A DNA stretch of 64,000 nucleotides, from NCBI GenBank assembly GCA_963970005.1, contig CAXAMN010018668.1, positions 615,356 through 679,355 on the forward strand, in the 5' to 3' direction. This DNA comes from Durusdinium trenchii. Its lineage: Eukaryota > Sar > Dinophyceae > Suessiales > Symbiodiniaceae. The first letter of the stretch is position 1, and each line of letters begins with the position of its first letter. The translations under genes and the position numbers were made by a program. Below the pieces are notes generated by a model that worked only from the letters and a program-made list of their open reading frames with translations, had not been told where the DNA came from and did not search any database. Shown in pieces: positions 54,120 to 64,000 of this stretch.

Positions 54120-56454
54120 TATCCAAATCGTTCGGAGCTTATTTTGCCAAGTTATGGTTGTCTCTTGTACAGTTGCTTCCTTCTGGAGAAAAGAAGGTGT
54201 CCCACTTGTCCCAGAATGGAAACAAAAGGTCCAAGAAGCGTGAAAACGTTTCTTCTATTTTCTTCACTTTCGGGTTGGATCAAGTGTGTTTACCTTGTAA
54301 GAGCACCCCACGCATCGTACTTTGGCTCACGGCGGCGGTAGCGACCGTGAGCACTTAGCGGCCTTGTCTTTTTTGGGTCCTCATCCGATAGATGCTGCTG
54401 TGTCCTAGTACTGCTGTTTGTTGTGGGTCGCAGGGTGGGGCCAAGTGGTGACGTTTGTTCCTTCAAAGCACAGCTACACAGAGAGATCGTACGGTAAGCA
54501 TTTTGAGCACGCAGGGCCCGTGGGGAGAAACAAATCCAACAAAACCTTTGTAAAAGACATTGTTTCCAGCCTCTTCATTTCAATGGGTCTGCGGCTGCGC
54601 AAAAACGCTCCCGTGACCAACCTAATTAGCACAAACCTCAAGAACCAGACCGTCGCTAATGCTGCCGTGACCTAGTTTTACAACTCCTTGGGCCAGTCTT
54701 AGCCTTTCTTAACATTAATCTTCTTGGGTCTTTTGTGGAAAGCACCATACTGTAGTTATATAACTTTGTTCTAGTGGTCAGGAGGATCCATTTGCCAGAA
54801 CTGTGCGCATGCCAAGGACATGATGGACGACTTGGCAAACATCAACACGGAGCATGAAGCTGAAAATGCTTTCAACAGCACAGAGGCCTGTTCATCTGCA
54901 GAAGGTGAAGGTCCTTTGTAAATCCTTGGTTACCAGGGTCCATCCCGGCGAGGCCTGTGGGCAGAAGATTTCCGAACAATATATTACCTGTAGTAGTCCT
55001 ATAACAATTACGTATGGGCCATATGGGACTAGTCCAAACGTGTATTTTTCGTTGTGATCTTGCTTGCTGTCATCACGCGACGTGCAATGACTTATATAGC
55101 ACGCACCGGCCACGACGCCCCTAGTGCTGCTGCGCCACCGTTCAATCCCAACGCATGCGCCACCGTGATGTTGAGGAGTGTGATGTTTTGATGTGTCGTG
55201 ACACGATAAGGTTTCACTGGAGTTTCTTGGTGTGGTGTGATGCGACGCAATGTTGCATTGTCATTGCTGTTGTGATGTACTGCGATGCTGTGTTTTTTTC
55301 CGATGCAATGTTGCACTCTCATTCGCTATTGTGGTTACATGTGACTCGATGCAGCGAGATTTCGCAAGGTGTATGATGCTGTGGTCACATGCCTTGTTTA
55401 GTCATGATGCTCTTGAGATGGTGAGGTCTCAAACCTCTCCTTTTCTGATTTCTCTTCAGATCCTTCTTCATTCATGTCATAGCTTGAGATTGTCTACACA
55501 AAAGAAGCGATTGCACAAGCTACCGAAACGACTCAAGGAGCACTTTTGCATCATGCACCATACATCCGGTTCCTTGGCTCCAGCACTCCCTGACAGGAGC
55601 AAGCTCAGGCGCGACAGCAGGATGTGGATGTCGCGGCGATTTAAGCCATCCACACGCAGCCAGCAACATAACTCCTAGTAGCGTTCTTGCTCCTAGTAGC
55701 AAGGCCAGGAGCCACTAGTAGAATTCTTGCTCCTAGTAGCGATGCCAGGAGCCCCCAGTAGCGTCCTTTGCTCCTAGTAGCGTCCCCTCTGTGTGTACCT
55801 GCAGATATTGTTCGGCTGCCATCGCCTGTTGTCCGTACTTCAACCTACAGCGTTGGAATTCCAGCTTCCCTCGCCTGCCACGGCAGTGAACAATGCATTT
55901 CTGACTCTCTGACGATGTTCTGGAGTGTAGGACAATGTTGTGCCATATCGCGGTTGCTGACCTGCAGCGAGGTCACTCGCAACCACTATTTGTGCATCGC
56001 TGTCTTTTGTCTCCTGACACTCCTTTCAGAATCCACCTCGACCAGTGGTCCCGCCGGACAATCAGAGGGACCCACCCCTCTCCGCACCCACGCACGCACC
56101 CCGCGACAGATTCCACAGCTTCTTGTCCTCTTTGTTTACACGGCATAGATCCCATAGATCCGGGGCCTTTCTAAGGCCTTTGTGTGTCCTAAGTGAAACA
56201 GTTCAGGACGAGAACCCTCTATCCCAAGCGGCTGAGCGCCTATCCCAAGATGCAGCACTGAGCCTGCAGGCCAGGTCATGTCAGATTGCTTTTGAAAGCT
56301 TTCGTTGTATGCTACCCTCAGTGTGGCTCAACACTGAACCTCTAAGGAACTGCCACATCTGGAGGCTGTGGAGGTGAGGCCATAATCCAGTGTAGAGTGT
56401 AGACAAATCTACAACATTCAAACCATTTTCAATCCTGATCTCAAGCGGAGGAAG
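54120..56454. other. No gene recognised; GATG-rich tract and repeat cluster
   Basis: Bases 55,150-55,380 are rich in TGATG/GCGATGC words, which look like a decayed simple repeat. The rest holds short frames with no support. Confidence 0.4.
55670..55790 (-). repeat. CTAGTAGC-type dispersed repeat, cluster 4
   Basis: CTCCTAGTAGCGTTCTTGCT, GCCAGGAGCCACTAGTAG and GCTCCTAGTAGCGATGCC modules appear in minus orientation. Confidence 0.85.
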
Positions 56455-56456
56455 CT

Positions 56457-56684
56457 ATGGCAAAAGTTGAGCACACTACACCAGCAGAGGATGTGCTCCC
56501 AGCGGAGGATGCGGTGCCAAAGGCTGACATCCCGCCAGCAGAGGAGGTGGCGCCGGCAGATGATATAGCACCAGTGGAGGATGTGGAGGGCGTGGCTGAC
56601 ATGGCACCTGAGGATGTGGCGCAGGTGGATGATGTGGCACCAATGCAGGGCAATACAGTGGAGGCTTGGGTTTCTTGGGAATAA
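56457..56684 (+). CDS. Acidic Pro-Ala-Glu-Asp repeat ORF
   Basis: An ATG opens a 75-residue frame made of short repeats (PAEDVLPAEDAVPKADIPPA and similar), ending EAWVSWE. Repeats are 12-18 bp in DNA and vary. It could be an exon of an acidic low-complexity linker, or an expanded microsatellite that happens to be open. No neighbouring exon is proven. Confidence 0.3.
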   Translation: MAKVEHTTPAEDVLPAEDAVPKADIPPAEEVAPADDIAPVEDVEGVADMAPEDVAQVDDVAPMQGNTVEAWVSWE

Positions 56685-57210
56685 GTTAGGCGCACAGTTC
56701 GGCTTCGGATGGGGTGTTCACTGTCCACCTTGCTTTTGAATGGTATTCAGAGTCTTGGACCATTCAAACGTGTTGTATGTTTGGTTCAAGTTGCATCAGC
56801 TGCGGAGTGTAATTTGGTTTGAGTCTCCTGTCCAGGAGGAGGTGGCACCCACATCTGAGAGCGAGCACTTGCTTAGATGAGAGCAGCAAATGCAGGAGTC
56901 TTTGCTTTTGCCCAAGCAAACAACCGTCATGAGCGCCTTGTTCGAGGGCCAGAAATTCAATCAAACAACAGATTCCTGTTCCTCGAATCAGCCTTGGTCT
57001 GAAAAATATCTCATTCGTGTACAAACGAAGCTCCTTTTTGCAGGTGGCAGTGAACTCAGTGAACTCGCCTAAGGCGACCGATCGGAGGATTTTCGCGCCA
57101 AAAAAGGGGTCACTGGGGGGCACTTTGTGGGCGCTCCGTCACTTGCACTTCTGAATTCTCCTGCGGAGCAGGTCTTGAAGCAGGGAGGCAGGGCCCGGCT
57201 TTCTGGCCAG

Positions 57211-57515
57211 GTGGAGGTGAAGCGAGGGGCGTCTGGGCTCTATGTCGCTGCCCTCTCCGTCGGCACCCCACCACAGAGGTGCGGGGGTGCTGTGTCCGAG
57301 AACATACCCACCAAGTGATCACTCTGGTGTACACCTGAAAACGGATGGCCATAATATACACCTGAATCTCCTAATAGGTACACTGTTTACACATCCCCTG
57401 GTGAAGGTTCTCATTTTGTTGTTTCATGAGGTCATGTGCTTCCTTCAACAGGATTTGGATGGCTCTGGACACTGGGAGTAGCTGGTCGTGGATTCCTGAA
57501 GCTGAATCAGGAGGG
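57211..57515 (+). CDS. Two exons forming an aspartic-protease (A1, pepsin-type) active-site segment
   Basis: Exon 57,211-57,278 reads VEVKRGASGLYVAALSVG and ends TPPQ plus two bases at a GT donor. The next exon starts at 57,452 after CAACAG and reads IWMALDTGSSWSWIP. Joining them gives GTPPQRIWMALDTGSSWSW, the classic first active-site region of family A1 proteases (catalytic Asp in DTGS). The intron is 173 bp. No exon for the second DTG, flap or remaining domain was found downstream. An ectodomain-type gene starts instead on the same strand, so this may be a fragment. Confidence 0.7.
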
Positions 57516-57859
57516 TCAAACCGGACAGGGGTTTCACACCGAACATGCAGGTTGTGTTGTTTTTGTCATCCACGAAAGGAACCCAGATTCATGGTTCATT
57601 CAAAGCGACAGTGTGAGGATTTCAACGAAACACAAATGCTTGTCGGCATTCAGGAGAATCTGCTGGGTTCCACACTTCAAAGTCATCCTCAGCAACTTTG
57701 GGTGATGAGAAGAGGTGAATCCTTCAACCAAAGCAAGAGACGTCGTTTGTCAAAGTAGCTAGCTGTTTGCAAGGCAGTTCTCGTTTTTTTCTTGGCGCGT
57801 AACGACCTGTTGTACGTTTGTTGTGCGAATGGAAAAGGGCTTTTCTCACCTGACCTTTG
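57516..57859. other. Gap between protease fragment and ectodomain gene
   Basis: Open frames are present, but nothing resembling the continuation of an aspartic protease can be read. No repeat stands out. Confidence 0.4.
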
Positions 57860-58787
57860 CAGCCATTGTCGGTAGCAAGTGGAGCACGTCCTGTGATTGC
57901 TGGCTGAACCCCAACTTGGCGTCATGGCAGGGGTGCTTCCAAGTGCGTAATGGAGAGTTCAGAGTCCATTTGACTCTTCAAAATGTGAGATGCGAAGATG
58001 GCGCTTGCATTGCTCGGTCATTCTGCGCTTGGCCGCGGCATATCTTTCCAACGTGGCTGTTGAAGTGTTAGCACCGGCCCTCGGAGCGGAGACCTACCTT
58101 TGGATTGGCTTCCGGACCAGCAACAGCAGTTCCTACGCCCAAACGGTCGACTTTCCATACCATTCGTTGCTGATTCAAGAGGAGAACACCCTGAGCCAAC
58201 TTTCGTTTGCTGAGGATTGTTCTTCCTTGGTCGAATTGGCCGGTGGGTGGCCTGGCAGTGTTGCATGCCATGGCGGTCTTCTCCAATTCGATGGACTTCT
58301 GAGAGCAGCCACGTGGTATGAAGTGGTGATGCGGGTGAACATTTCGAGTACGGCCGTCGGACCGACGCGCTTGCGTCTTCTGATTGGGAGACAAGGGTCA
58401 GTTCCGCTTCCAACTGAAAGCTTTCGAAGCCAAGTAGAGTTCTTTGAGACTTCTTTTGGCACAATTGAAACTGGTCCTGCTGGAGAGTACCACTGGCCCG
58501 GTCCTGAACTGAATCTGACGGAGGCCGTTTTGGATATCATCTCACCTCGCACCTTCCTTCTTCCAAGTACTTCTTTCATGGTGCGACTGTCACTTGAGAT
58601 CCCGGAAGGTAGCTCAGCTCCTACAAGCTTTCTCATTATGGCGCGGCCCTTTACATCATGGTCTTTACACCCACCAGCGGCCTCAGTGATTGCTCCTGGA
58701 CAGGAAGACCAAACTGCTTCCTGCGTGAACGACATTCGCTTGTCACCCATGATAGACTTTCGATGCTATTGGACATCCTTTGGACAG
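57860..58787 (+). CDS. Large ectodomain-type protein, first exons
   Basis: A possible Cys-rich exon at ~57,860-58,010 (CDCWLNPNLASWQGCF) precedes a long exon at 58,072-58,787. It reads LGAETYLWIGFRTSNSSSY, ATWYEVVMRVNISST and FMVRLSLEIPEGSSAP. The composition is beta-rich, with Ser/Thr and N-glycosylation-type NxS/T sites, as in extracellular repeat proteins. The exon ends at a GC donor (58,788) and joins 59,061 in phase 0. No named domain is recognised. The start of the gene is not identified. Confidence 0.55.
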
Positions 58788-58864
58788 GCTGAGGATCGTG
58801 GGTCAACTGTTTTCATCCTCTCCTACTTTTGTATTCTTTTTTATCCCGCTCTGCCCCCTACTAC

Positions 58865-58883
58865 TTATATATATATATATATA
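58865..58883. repeat. (TA)n microsatellite
   Basis: About nine TA units lie in the intron between the first two ectodomain exons. Confidence 0.85.
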
Positions 58884-59060
58884 ATCAAGTAGGCGCCTAC
58901 AATTAAGTAAGGGCCAAGTTAGCTTCTAGGTAGGAAGGGGGGGAGCTTCCTTGAAGAAGCGCTCGCACTAATCATTTGGTTCCTAGACTTTTAGGGCAAC
59001 TTAATCATGTGCTTCCTCATTTTTCTTCCTGCGTCTCTTGGACAGCCCTAGCTCCTTCAG

Positions 59061-59675
59061 TTGAACCTCTCTCCCTGCCGGCAGGATGGACGCCGGCTCA
59101 GCGCAAATGGAGTCAAGCTGATCTTTGACATCCTTCCTTTGACATCCTTAAGCTTGGAGTTCTCCGTGAGCTCTCCTGCCCTTGGATCATTTGAAAAATG
59201 GCTAGTAGTTGCCTTGGAAGGGGATGGCCGTGCGACCCTGAACTCGAGCCAACCAGCACGAGCTGTCTCACAGAGTGCACATGGCATACTTGTCCAAGCT
59301 GCACCCACAACAGAAGTGCTTTCTTATACATCCAGTGCTATTTCCACACTCAACACCTTGAGAGTTCGGGTGATACCTGGAATCACCATTCACGGACAAT
59401 CAACCCAGACATTAGACTTGGGCTACTTGCGAATATATTTGCCAACGGTGATGGGACAGATGCGCTCTTGCCAGCTGGAACCTCTTGAGGCCTGGAGTGG
59501 GTCAATATCATTTGCAGAGAGCTTCCTGACTCAGCTGAACTCAGAGGAGAAGACCTGCAGCATCATTGCAAGTTCCCCCAGTCTTCACTTTTATGCCCAG
59601 TCTTCTTACTTCATTGTCGTTAGCTTCTACAACGCTCCAATCCCTTTTCGAGGCCAGGGATCTGCGCATCTCTCC
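59061..59675 (+). CDS. Ectodomain-type protein, second long exon
   Basis: The exon starts after CCTTCAG and reads LNLSPCRQDGRRLSANG onward for about 205 residues, including LEFSVSSPALGSFEKWLVVA and LRVRVIPGITIHGQST. It continues in phase from the previous exon (FGQ|LNLS). The 3' edge is uncertain; GC donors lie near 59,650-59,670. Confidence 0.6.
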
Positions 59676-59709
59676 AACAAGCTCATGTGAACATTTTTTG
59701 GAAGATCCA

Positions 59710-59795
59710 CCAAAGAGCGGAACATACTAGTAACAAGTGCATCGCTACTAGTAACAAGTGCCTTACTACTAGTAACAAGAAGCTAGTAGTTATAT
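59710..59795 (+). repeat. CTAGTAGC-type dispersed repeat, cluster 5
   Basis: Units of CATCGCTACTAGTAACAAGT and ACTAGTAACAAGAAGC type begin within ~50 bp of the end of an exon. Confidence 0.85.
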
Positions 59796-59961
59796 AGACC
59801 AAAACTCCTTGGGCCAGGGGTTCTCCGTATTGAAATACACATGGTGGGTGGTTGGGATTTGGAATCCTTCCAAGGCCTCAACTGAGCACCATAGCTCAGT
59901 TACCCCGCTCCTGAGGTGATGAATACGCATGGACCCTGGAGCTACGGGCACCGCAGAGTGC

Positions 59962-61217
59962 AGCACTGTCCTTTCCGATTCCGCCGCCGTTTGATGTGGT
60001 CAGCGCTTTCACCCTCTTCCGAGTGAGGATGTCTAGATTGGCTGTGTCACAATCCCAAAATCTGGATCAGCTAGGGCTGGTGCGTATCGACTTCCAACTT
60101 GCAGGCGAATCCGAAGGTTATGAGAGTGATGAGCCAGTTTTGTGCTTGCTCGTAAGACCACCAACAGGTTTCTATTTGGGAGATGGACCCGCATGTCCAA
60201 GCTTTCAGATTCACACAGGGTTGCCGGCCACAACTTGTACTGTGCAGGGCCTGTCAATGAGCCTTTCCTTCTCTTCACGCCTTGTTCCAGGTGTCCAGAT
60301 GGCCTTTTCGATAGGTCTTTGGAACCCTACGGCCGGCTTTGTTTTGCAAGGCTACGATACACTCTCCTGGGCCATGGAGTCACGCTACAGCAGCTGTGCT
60401 GCCGGGGGGCGATTGCATGCACAACGGGTCGGGCAGTCCTCCCCTTTTGGCTCCTGGCCACAGATCTTGTATCCGCTTTCTTTGGATATCAGCCGAATCA
60501 GTGCCAGTAGCATGACGGTTGGAAGCGAAGCCAGTATCAAAGTGCATTTTGTGTTGCCTGTGCCAGTGCAAGCCGGAAGCCGACTCCTAGTTTCTGCACC
60601 ATATGAGTGGAAAGAGACCTCGAACATTGAGACCTCCGCAGCACTGACCGGAGCATCAGCCTCTTGGACCCTCCAGCTGCCTGAAAAGGCGGACCATGCG
60701 ACCGAGCTGTTGATGGAAGTTGATGCACCTGGCCTCTTGTCGTTGGTGACTTATGGATTTGTGGCCACAGTGATTCACCCTGTCACTGTGCACTTAGAAG
60801 ATCCACCATGGTGGAGTTTGGAGGTTTTCGGAAGTGTGAGCTTTGGCAAAGGATATCGCGAGGATCCCACCACTTTGCTTCCTTTCGATACTCGCTTTGC
60901 GGCAGGCACTGTGCCAGGGTATAGCTTGCGAAGACTACGCGAATGTGAGGTCATTCCCTGGAGGAACGAAATTGGAGGTAGCAGTCCTGTTTTGCTGCGC
61001 TTTTTCGTGACAGTGGCCATCGAGCGGACTCTGGTGGTCCCTGTACTGGTGGTCTCACCCCCGTTGGCTTTCAGCTTCACTCAACCCTGTGAAGCCCTTG
61101 CACCGCGTCCAAGTTCCGCAGAGATGTCTCGCCAGCCACTGGAAGGGATTTGCAAGAACAACCCGACCAATACGAAAGTTTGGTCCGAATCTCATCCTGC
61201 CACTGACATAGGAACCT
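59962..61217 (+). CDS. Ectodomain-type protein, longest exon
   Basis: An open frame of ~415 codons follows a GCAG acceptor; there is no start codon need. It repeats a module in which a hydrophobic strand is followed by a short AP/PP motif and a Cys: VQAGSRLLVSAPYEWKE at ~60,570 and LVVPVLVVSPPLAFSFTQPC at ~61,040. Other stretches include MAFSIGLWNPTAGF. Similar modular strands recur at 63,470-63,640. This is probably a repetitive beta-sandwich ectodomain; ligand and function are unknown. Confidence 0.65.
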
Positions 61218-61219
61218 GA

Positions 61220-61340
61220 CAGGGGTTTTCTGGGACGGTGGGTGCTCCGTGAAAATGCGACTGAGGGTTGAGATCAGCGAAAGCGTTGCAGCCTTCGTGC
61301 CATATGTGCTGGAGATTTGGAGTCTGCAGGCTGGGAGGGA
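61220..61340 (+). CDS. Ectodomain-type protein, possible short exon
   Basis: The frame VFWDGGCSVKMRLRVEIS to VPYVLEIWSLQ is plausible coding in the same style (beta-strand pattern). Splice edges are not certain. Confidence 0.35.
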
Positions 61341-61999
61341 CAAGGATGCGCAGGGGGGCATATGTGACATGGTTCTTTGATGCTTTCTTTTGTCTTTTCC
61401 TTAAAAAGGCCTTTGTTGATGATCGTATCAGAAACGGAATCAACAGCCATACGCTGCATTCTTTCTTTCTTCGCTCGTGCAGATGCCGAATCAACTAGCG
61501 GTGCAGGAAGCTTATGGAGGTATGCTTGAGTAGAGGGGCTACGTTTGCAGCATGAGCATGCTAACCATTGCTCAGTCGTGCCGAGGATTGGAAACGTGTG
61601 GACATTGCATTTGCAGAGGAAGATCGAGCTCGCGGACCAGACGCTGCCGCACGGCCAGGAGGCGTCACACGGATGGAATCCGCCACGCCGGGGAAGGCCG
61701 GCGAGGCCGGCGGTCCGACATCCAGGTGGCTCAATGTGACCGTCAAGGTTTTGGTCCTGCTTGGTGCTGCTGGCACGGGTTGGAGATGCTGCAGTGATCA
61801 GGCAGATTTTCGGATTCTGCCAGGCCATTGCCAAAGGCTTTGGTGGACTTCCGCTATGCCTCCTTCCGCCCCTCGGCTATGTCGCAGGTCTCAGCCTCAG
61901 ATTGGGCGCGCCACGGCCGAGTTTGCTTGCCAATTGCCATCAAGCTGATTTGGTTTGTAAAAATCTCTTCCACTTCCGCCGCTTGGCATCGCTGGAGGT
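61341..61999. other. Intron-like stretch
   Basis: No exon is convincing. GC-rich frames on both strands at 61,570-61,830 overlap one another and lack family features. Confidence 0.35.
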
Positions 62000-62215
62000 C
62001 ACTTTTCTCTTCGGAACGCGCGGGAGCTCAAGCTGCGAAAACCCACGACTTTGGAGCTGTCACTCTCGTGAGGCCTGAACCGACCATGGGGGACTTTGTC
62101 CTTGGCATTGATGGGCCTGTGAGCATCCAAGCATGGGGTGAAGCTGTCCATGTGGACTTCAGCTCAACCAATCTCTTAATATGGGGATCAAGAACGGGAT
62201 TTGCAGATGCACTCA
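62000..62215 (+). CDS. Ectodomain-type protein, later exon
   Basis: The frame reads THDFGAVTLVRPEPTMGDF, then LGIDGPVSIQAWGEAVHVDF and NLLIWGSRTGFADALR before a GT-rich edge. It has the same strand-rich style as the upstream exons. Confidence 0.45.
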
Positions 62216-62639
62216 GGTGGGTGCCTCATTTCCACTGGATTGCAGCTCCTCCATGGTTGATTTGGTGGCAAATTTGGCATCTGCCCAGTTCTTGGAGATT
62301 TGCTTCTTTGAAGTGTGGCTTGTTGGTTTCATCATGTTTCATCAGACTCCAGGGTCGACTCAGGCTGCCCTGCCTGGACGATTTCTGTCATGCCGGGCTC
62401 TTTTCTTCGAAAGAAAACACGACATGTGCAATTCTGGTGGTGAGATTGGCCTAGAGCCTAGAGGGATTAGTGACGAGGTGTTGGGCGTGGTGGAGATAGC
62501 GACAGAGCATTGGCTCGGCTGGAGTCTAATATCCTGACCCCCAAAAATGATCTGGATTTGACATTGATATGCTCCCACAGCCCTTCCTTGGGCCTTGGAA
62601 AGTGTGAACACAGTGAACATAGTTCCCCTCTGGTGATCT

Positions 62640-62800
62640 GGTGACAACCTCACGGCCCGTCACCCTGAGGCTGTCCTTTCAGGATCAGGGATTCGGTGGC
62701 TTGGTGGTGGGAGAAATCTATGGCCTTACTCTTCAGGCCTTTGAAAAAGAAAACACAACAAATCAGATGGGAAAAGCCTTTATGCAGCTGTGAGCACTGG
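62640..62800 (+). CDS. Ectodomain-type protein, later exon (RPVTLRLSF)
   Basis: The frame RPVTLRLSFQDQGFGGLVV to EIYGLTLQAFEKENTTNQ is coding-like. The acceptor may be TTTCAG at ~62,680, or the exon may start earlier. Bases 62,216-62,640 show nothing supportable. Confidence 0.4.
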
Positions 62801-63320
62801 AATCCTGTTCCAGACCGCCGGCCCTTCTCAAAAGAAAAAAGCTTCCAACATTCGCGCCAGGTCATGAATCGGCCCTTCATTAGTGGCCTGTGGGATGCCT
62901 GGGGAAGAGTTATAGGGCTGTGATGGACAGTTGGTGTCAAACAAGTTCGTGAGGTCAAAGCACTCCAACAGCTGGCGCATCTCCATTAGTGACCCATTGT
63001 GGTATGCAAGTGAGGTGAAGCGCCTCGAACACACTTCTCAAGCAATCGATCTTTCGACGTTTGATCAGGCGATTTCAGCTGGCCTGCCGCTCTATCCTCA
63101 GAATTGGCGACAGAAACCACCACCACAGGCGCCGCGGACACATCATGCCTATCTTTGCGAACGCGACAAGGTCCTATGACATGACTGAACCTGCAGCAAT
63201 AGACTTCCGAGTCTCCAGTCAAAGATCTACAGATCCTCACTCACTGGTCACTAACTCAGCACTCTGGCCACGGGCCACACTGGGTCGAGAGATTTTTGCG
63301 TTGTTTGGGCTTGTAAAAAG
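62801..63320. other. Stretch without a supportable exon
   Basis: Open frames at 62,931-63,179 lack family features and good splice edges. It is probably intronic. Confidence 0.35.
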
Positions 63321-63329
63321 TAGACAAAC

Positions 63330-63430
63330 GAAGGAGCAAGGACGCTACTAGGGCAAAAGGCATCGCTACTAGGAGCAAGGACGCTACTGGGGGCTCCTGG
63401 CCTTACTACTAGGAACAATGTTTGCCATTA
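63330..63430 (+). repeat. CTAGTAGC-type dispersed repeat, cluster 6
   Basis: GAGCAAGGACGCTACTAGGG, AGGCATCGCTACTAGGAGC and GGGGCTCCTGGCCTTACTAC modules run in plus orientation. Confidence 0.9.
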
Positions 63431-63454
63431 GAAACAATAAATAAATAGAATTTG

Positions 63455-63700
63455 TATCTTAAGGTTGGGCCTGAAAAAGCCAACGTCACCCTTCGCTTTA
63501 CCCTGCCAGAGGCTGGAATGAGGAAGAGCATATCTCACAAGCCACCCGTCGAGTGACCGCTGTGTCGAGGCGCAGCCGGCTGGCACTGAGCTTTGGATCT
63601 TGGCGCCAGCTGACAGCTTCAGGTTCACGAGGTGGGGACCTATCTCTTGTGGTGCAGACCGCGGGACGACTGAGCAGGCTGAGCAGTAGCACTATGCACT
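63455..63700 (+). CDS. Ectodomain-type protein, repeat-module exons
   Basis: The frame EKANVTLRFTLPEAG (~63,470) is followed, in a second frame, by VEAQPAGTELWILAPADSFR (~63,570). The latter repeats the strand-AP-Cys-type module of the 59,962-61,217 exon. A short intron or a frameshift between the two frames is needed. Confidence 0.45.
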
Positions 63701-63734
63701 TGGGAAGTTTGTTTAGTAAGCCACCCGGAAGGTA

Positions 63735-64000
63735 CATAGAGGACGCTACTAGGAGCAAAGGGCATCGCTACTCCTGGCCTTACTACCAGGAACAAGAACG
63801 CTACTAGGAGCTTTTTTCGCAGATTGTGGATATTTTGGGTGAGGCCCTGCCGCATTGGAAGGCCGGATCAGCTGGCCGGAGCCCCGACAGATGGTGACAG
63901 CGAATGAGACTTCTCACAAAGCAGCCAGTGGTACTCCAGGTCACATGAGGAACCTAGTAACAAGAAGCTACTAGGAACAAGAAGCTAGTAGAAACAAGTG
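63735..64000 (+). repeat. CTAGTAGC-type dispersed repeat, clusters 7 and 8
   Basis: Cluster 7 (63,735-63,815) and cluster 8 (63,950-64,000, to the window edge) use the modules GGACGCTACTAGGAGCAAAG and AACAAGAAGCTACTAGGAAC. A coding-looking stretch lies between them (63,820-63,890). Confidence 0.85.

Noticed and set aside
1-64000. CRISPR arrays, rRNA genes, full tRNA genes and telomere repeats
   Set aside because: I looked for the usual signatures on both strands and saw none; the only tRNA-like piece is the weak segment at 13,620-13,690.

Overview
The window looks like nuclear DNA of a dinoflagellate, most likely a Symbiodiniaceae-type alga. The evidence is internal. Split genes have long introns and use GC-AG splice sites about as often as GT-AG. 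A large share of the sequence is retroelement and dispersed repeat. A decayed Ty1/copia element, BspA-like LRR paralogues, a calcium-dependent protein kinase (CDPK) with fused EF-hands and a large ectodomain-type protein all fit such a genome. No bacterial operon, rRNA, tRNA gene or CRISPR array is visible.

Layout. (1) 1-3,075, minus strand: exons of an unrecognised acidic/charged protein that runs off the left edge. (2) 3,290-13,130: a block of minus-strand LRR genes (N-terminal beta-grasp-like region plus BspA-type LRRs) in an imperfect tandem segmental duplication. Each unit begins with a ~1 kb dispersed repeat. One LRR gene (9,127-10,422) is open; the others carry frameshifts, stops, a 10-bp duplication or deletions. 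(3) 11,392-13,838: a ~1.22 kb tandem duplication that fuses the tail of a gag-like ORF to the N-terminus of an LRR gene. (4) 13,235-29,340, minus strand: a set of long, largely intronless ORFs. In transcript order they are a reverse transcriptase/RNase H ORF with an extra C-terminal domain, three small linker-rich ORFs, a 1,068-aa ORF with a glycosyltransferase-like acidic motif and an alpha/beta-hydrolase elbow, a broken SF1 helicase, and a gag-like ORF. This is the most unusual content of the window. (5) 29,340-33,485: a mosaic of dispersed repeats, including a 42-bp minisatellite and a ~415-bp duplicated block ending at a hairpin. (6) 35,730-37,395: a 5'-truncated, frameshifted Ty1/copia pol. 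(7) 39,536-54,119, plus strand: CDPK exons, with a 6.6 kb internal stretch that lacks the expected activation-segment exon and may hold foreign exons. (8) 56,455-57,515: an acidic repeat ORF and two exons that splice cleanly into an aspartic-protease active site. (9) 57,860-63,700: exons of a large Ser/Thr-rich ectodomain-type protein. A CTAGTAGC-type dispersed repeat punctuates 45.5-64 kb and was not seen in 1-45 kb.

How the parts relate. The LRR block and the helicase/RT ORFs are physically stitched together by duplication, and the repeat boundaries recur at the breakpoints. That suggests retroelement activity and microhomology repair shaped the left half. The right half is ordinary host gene space, with introns enlarged by repeats. 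Exon limits were inferred by eye from reading frame, splice dinucleotides and protein-family fit. They have not been tested against transcripts.
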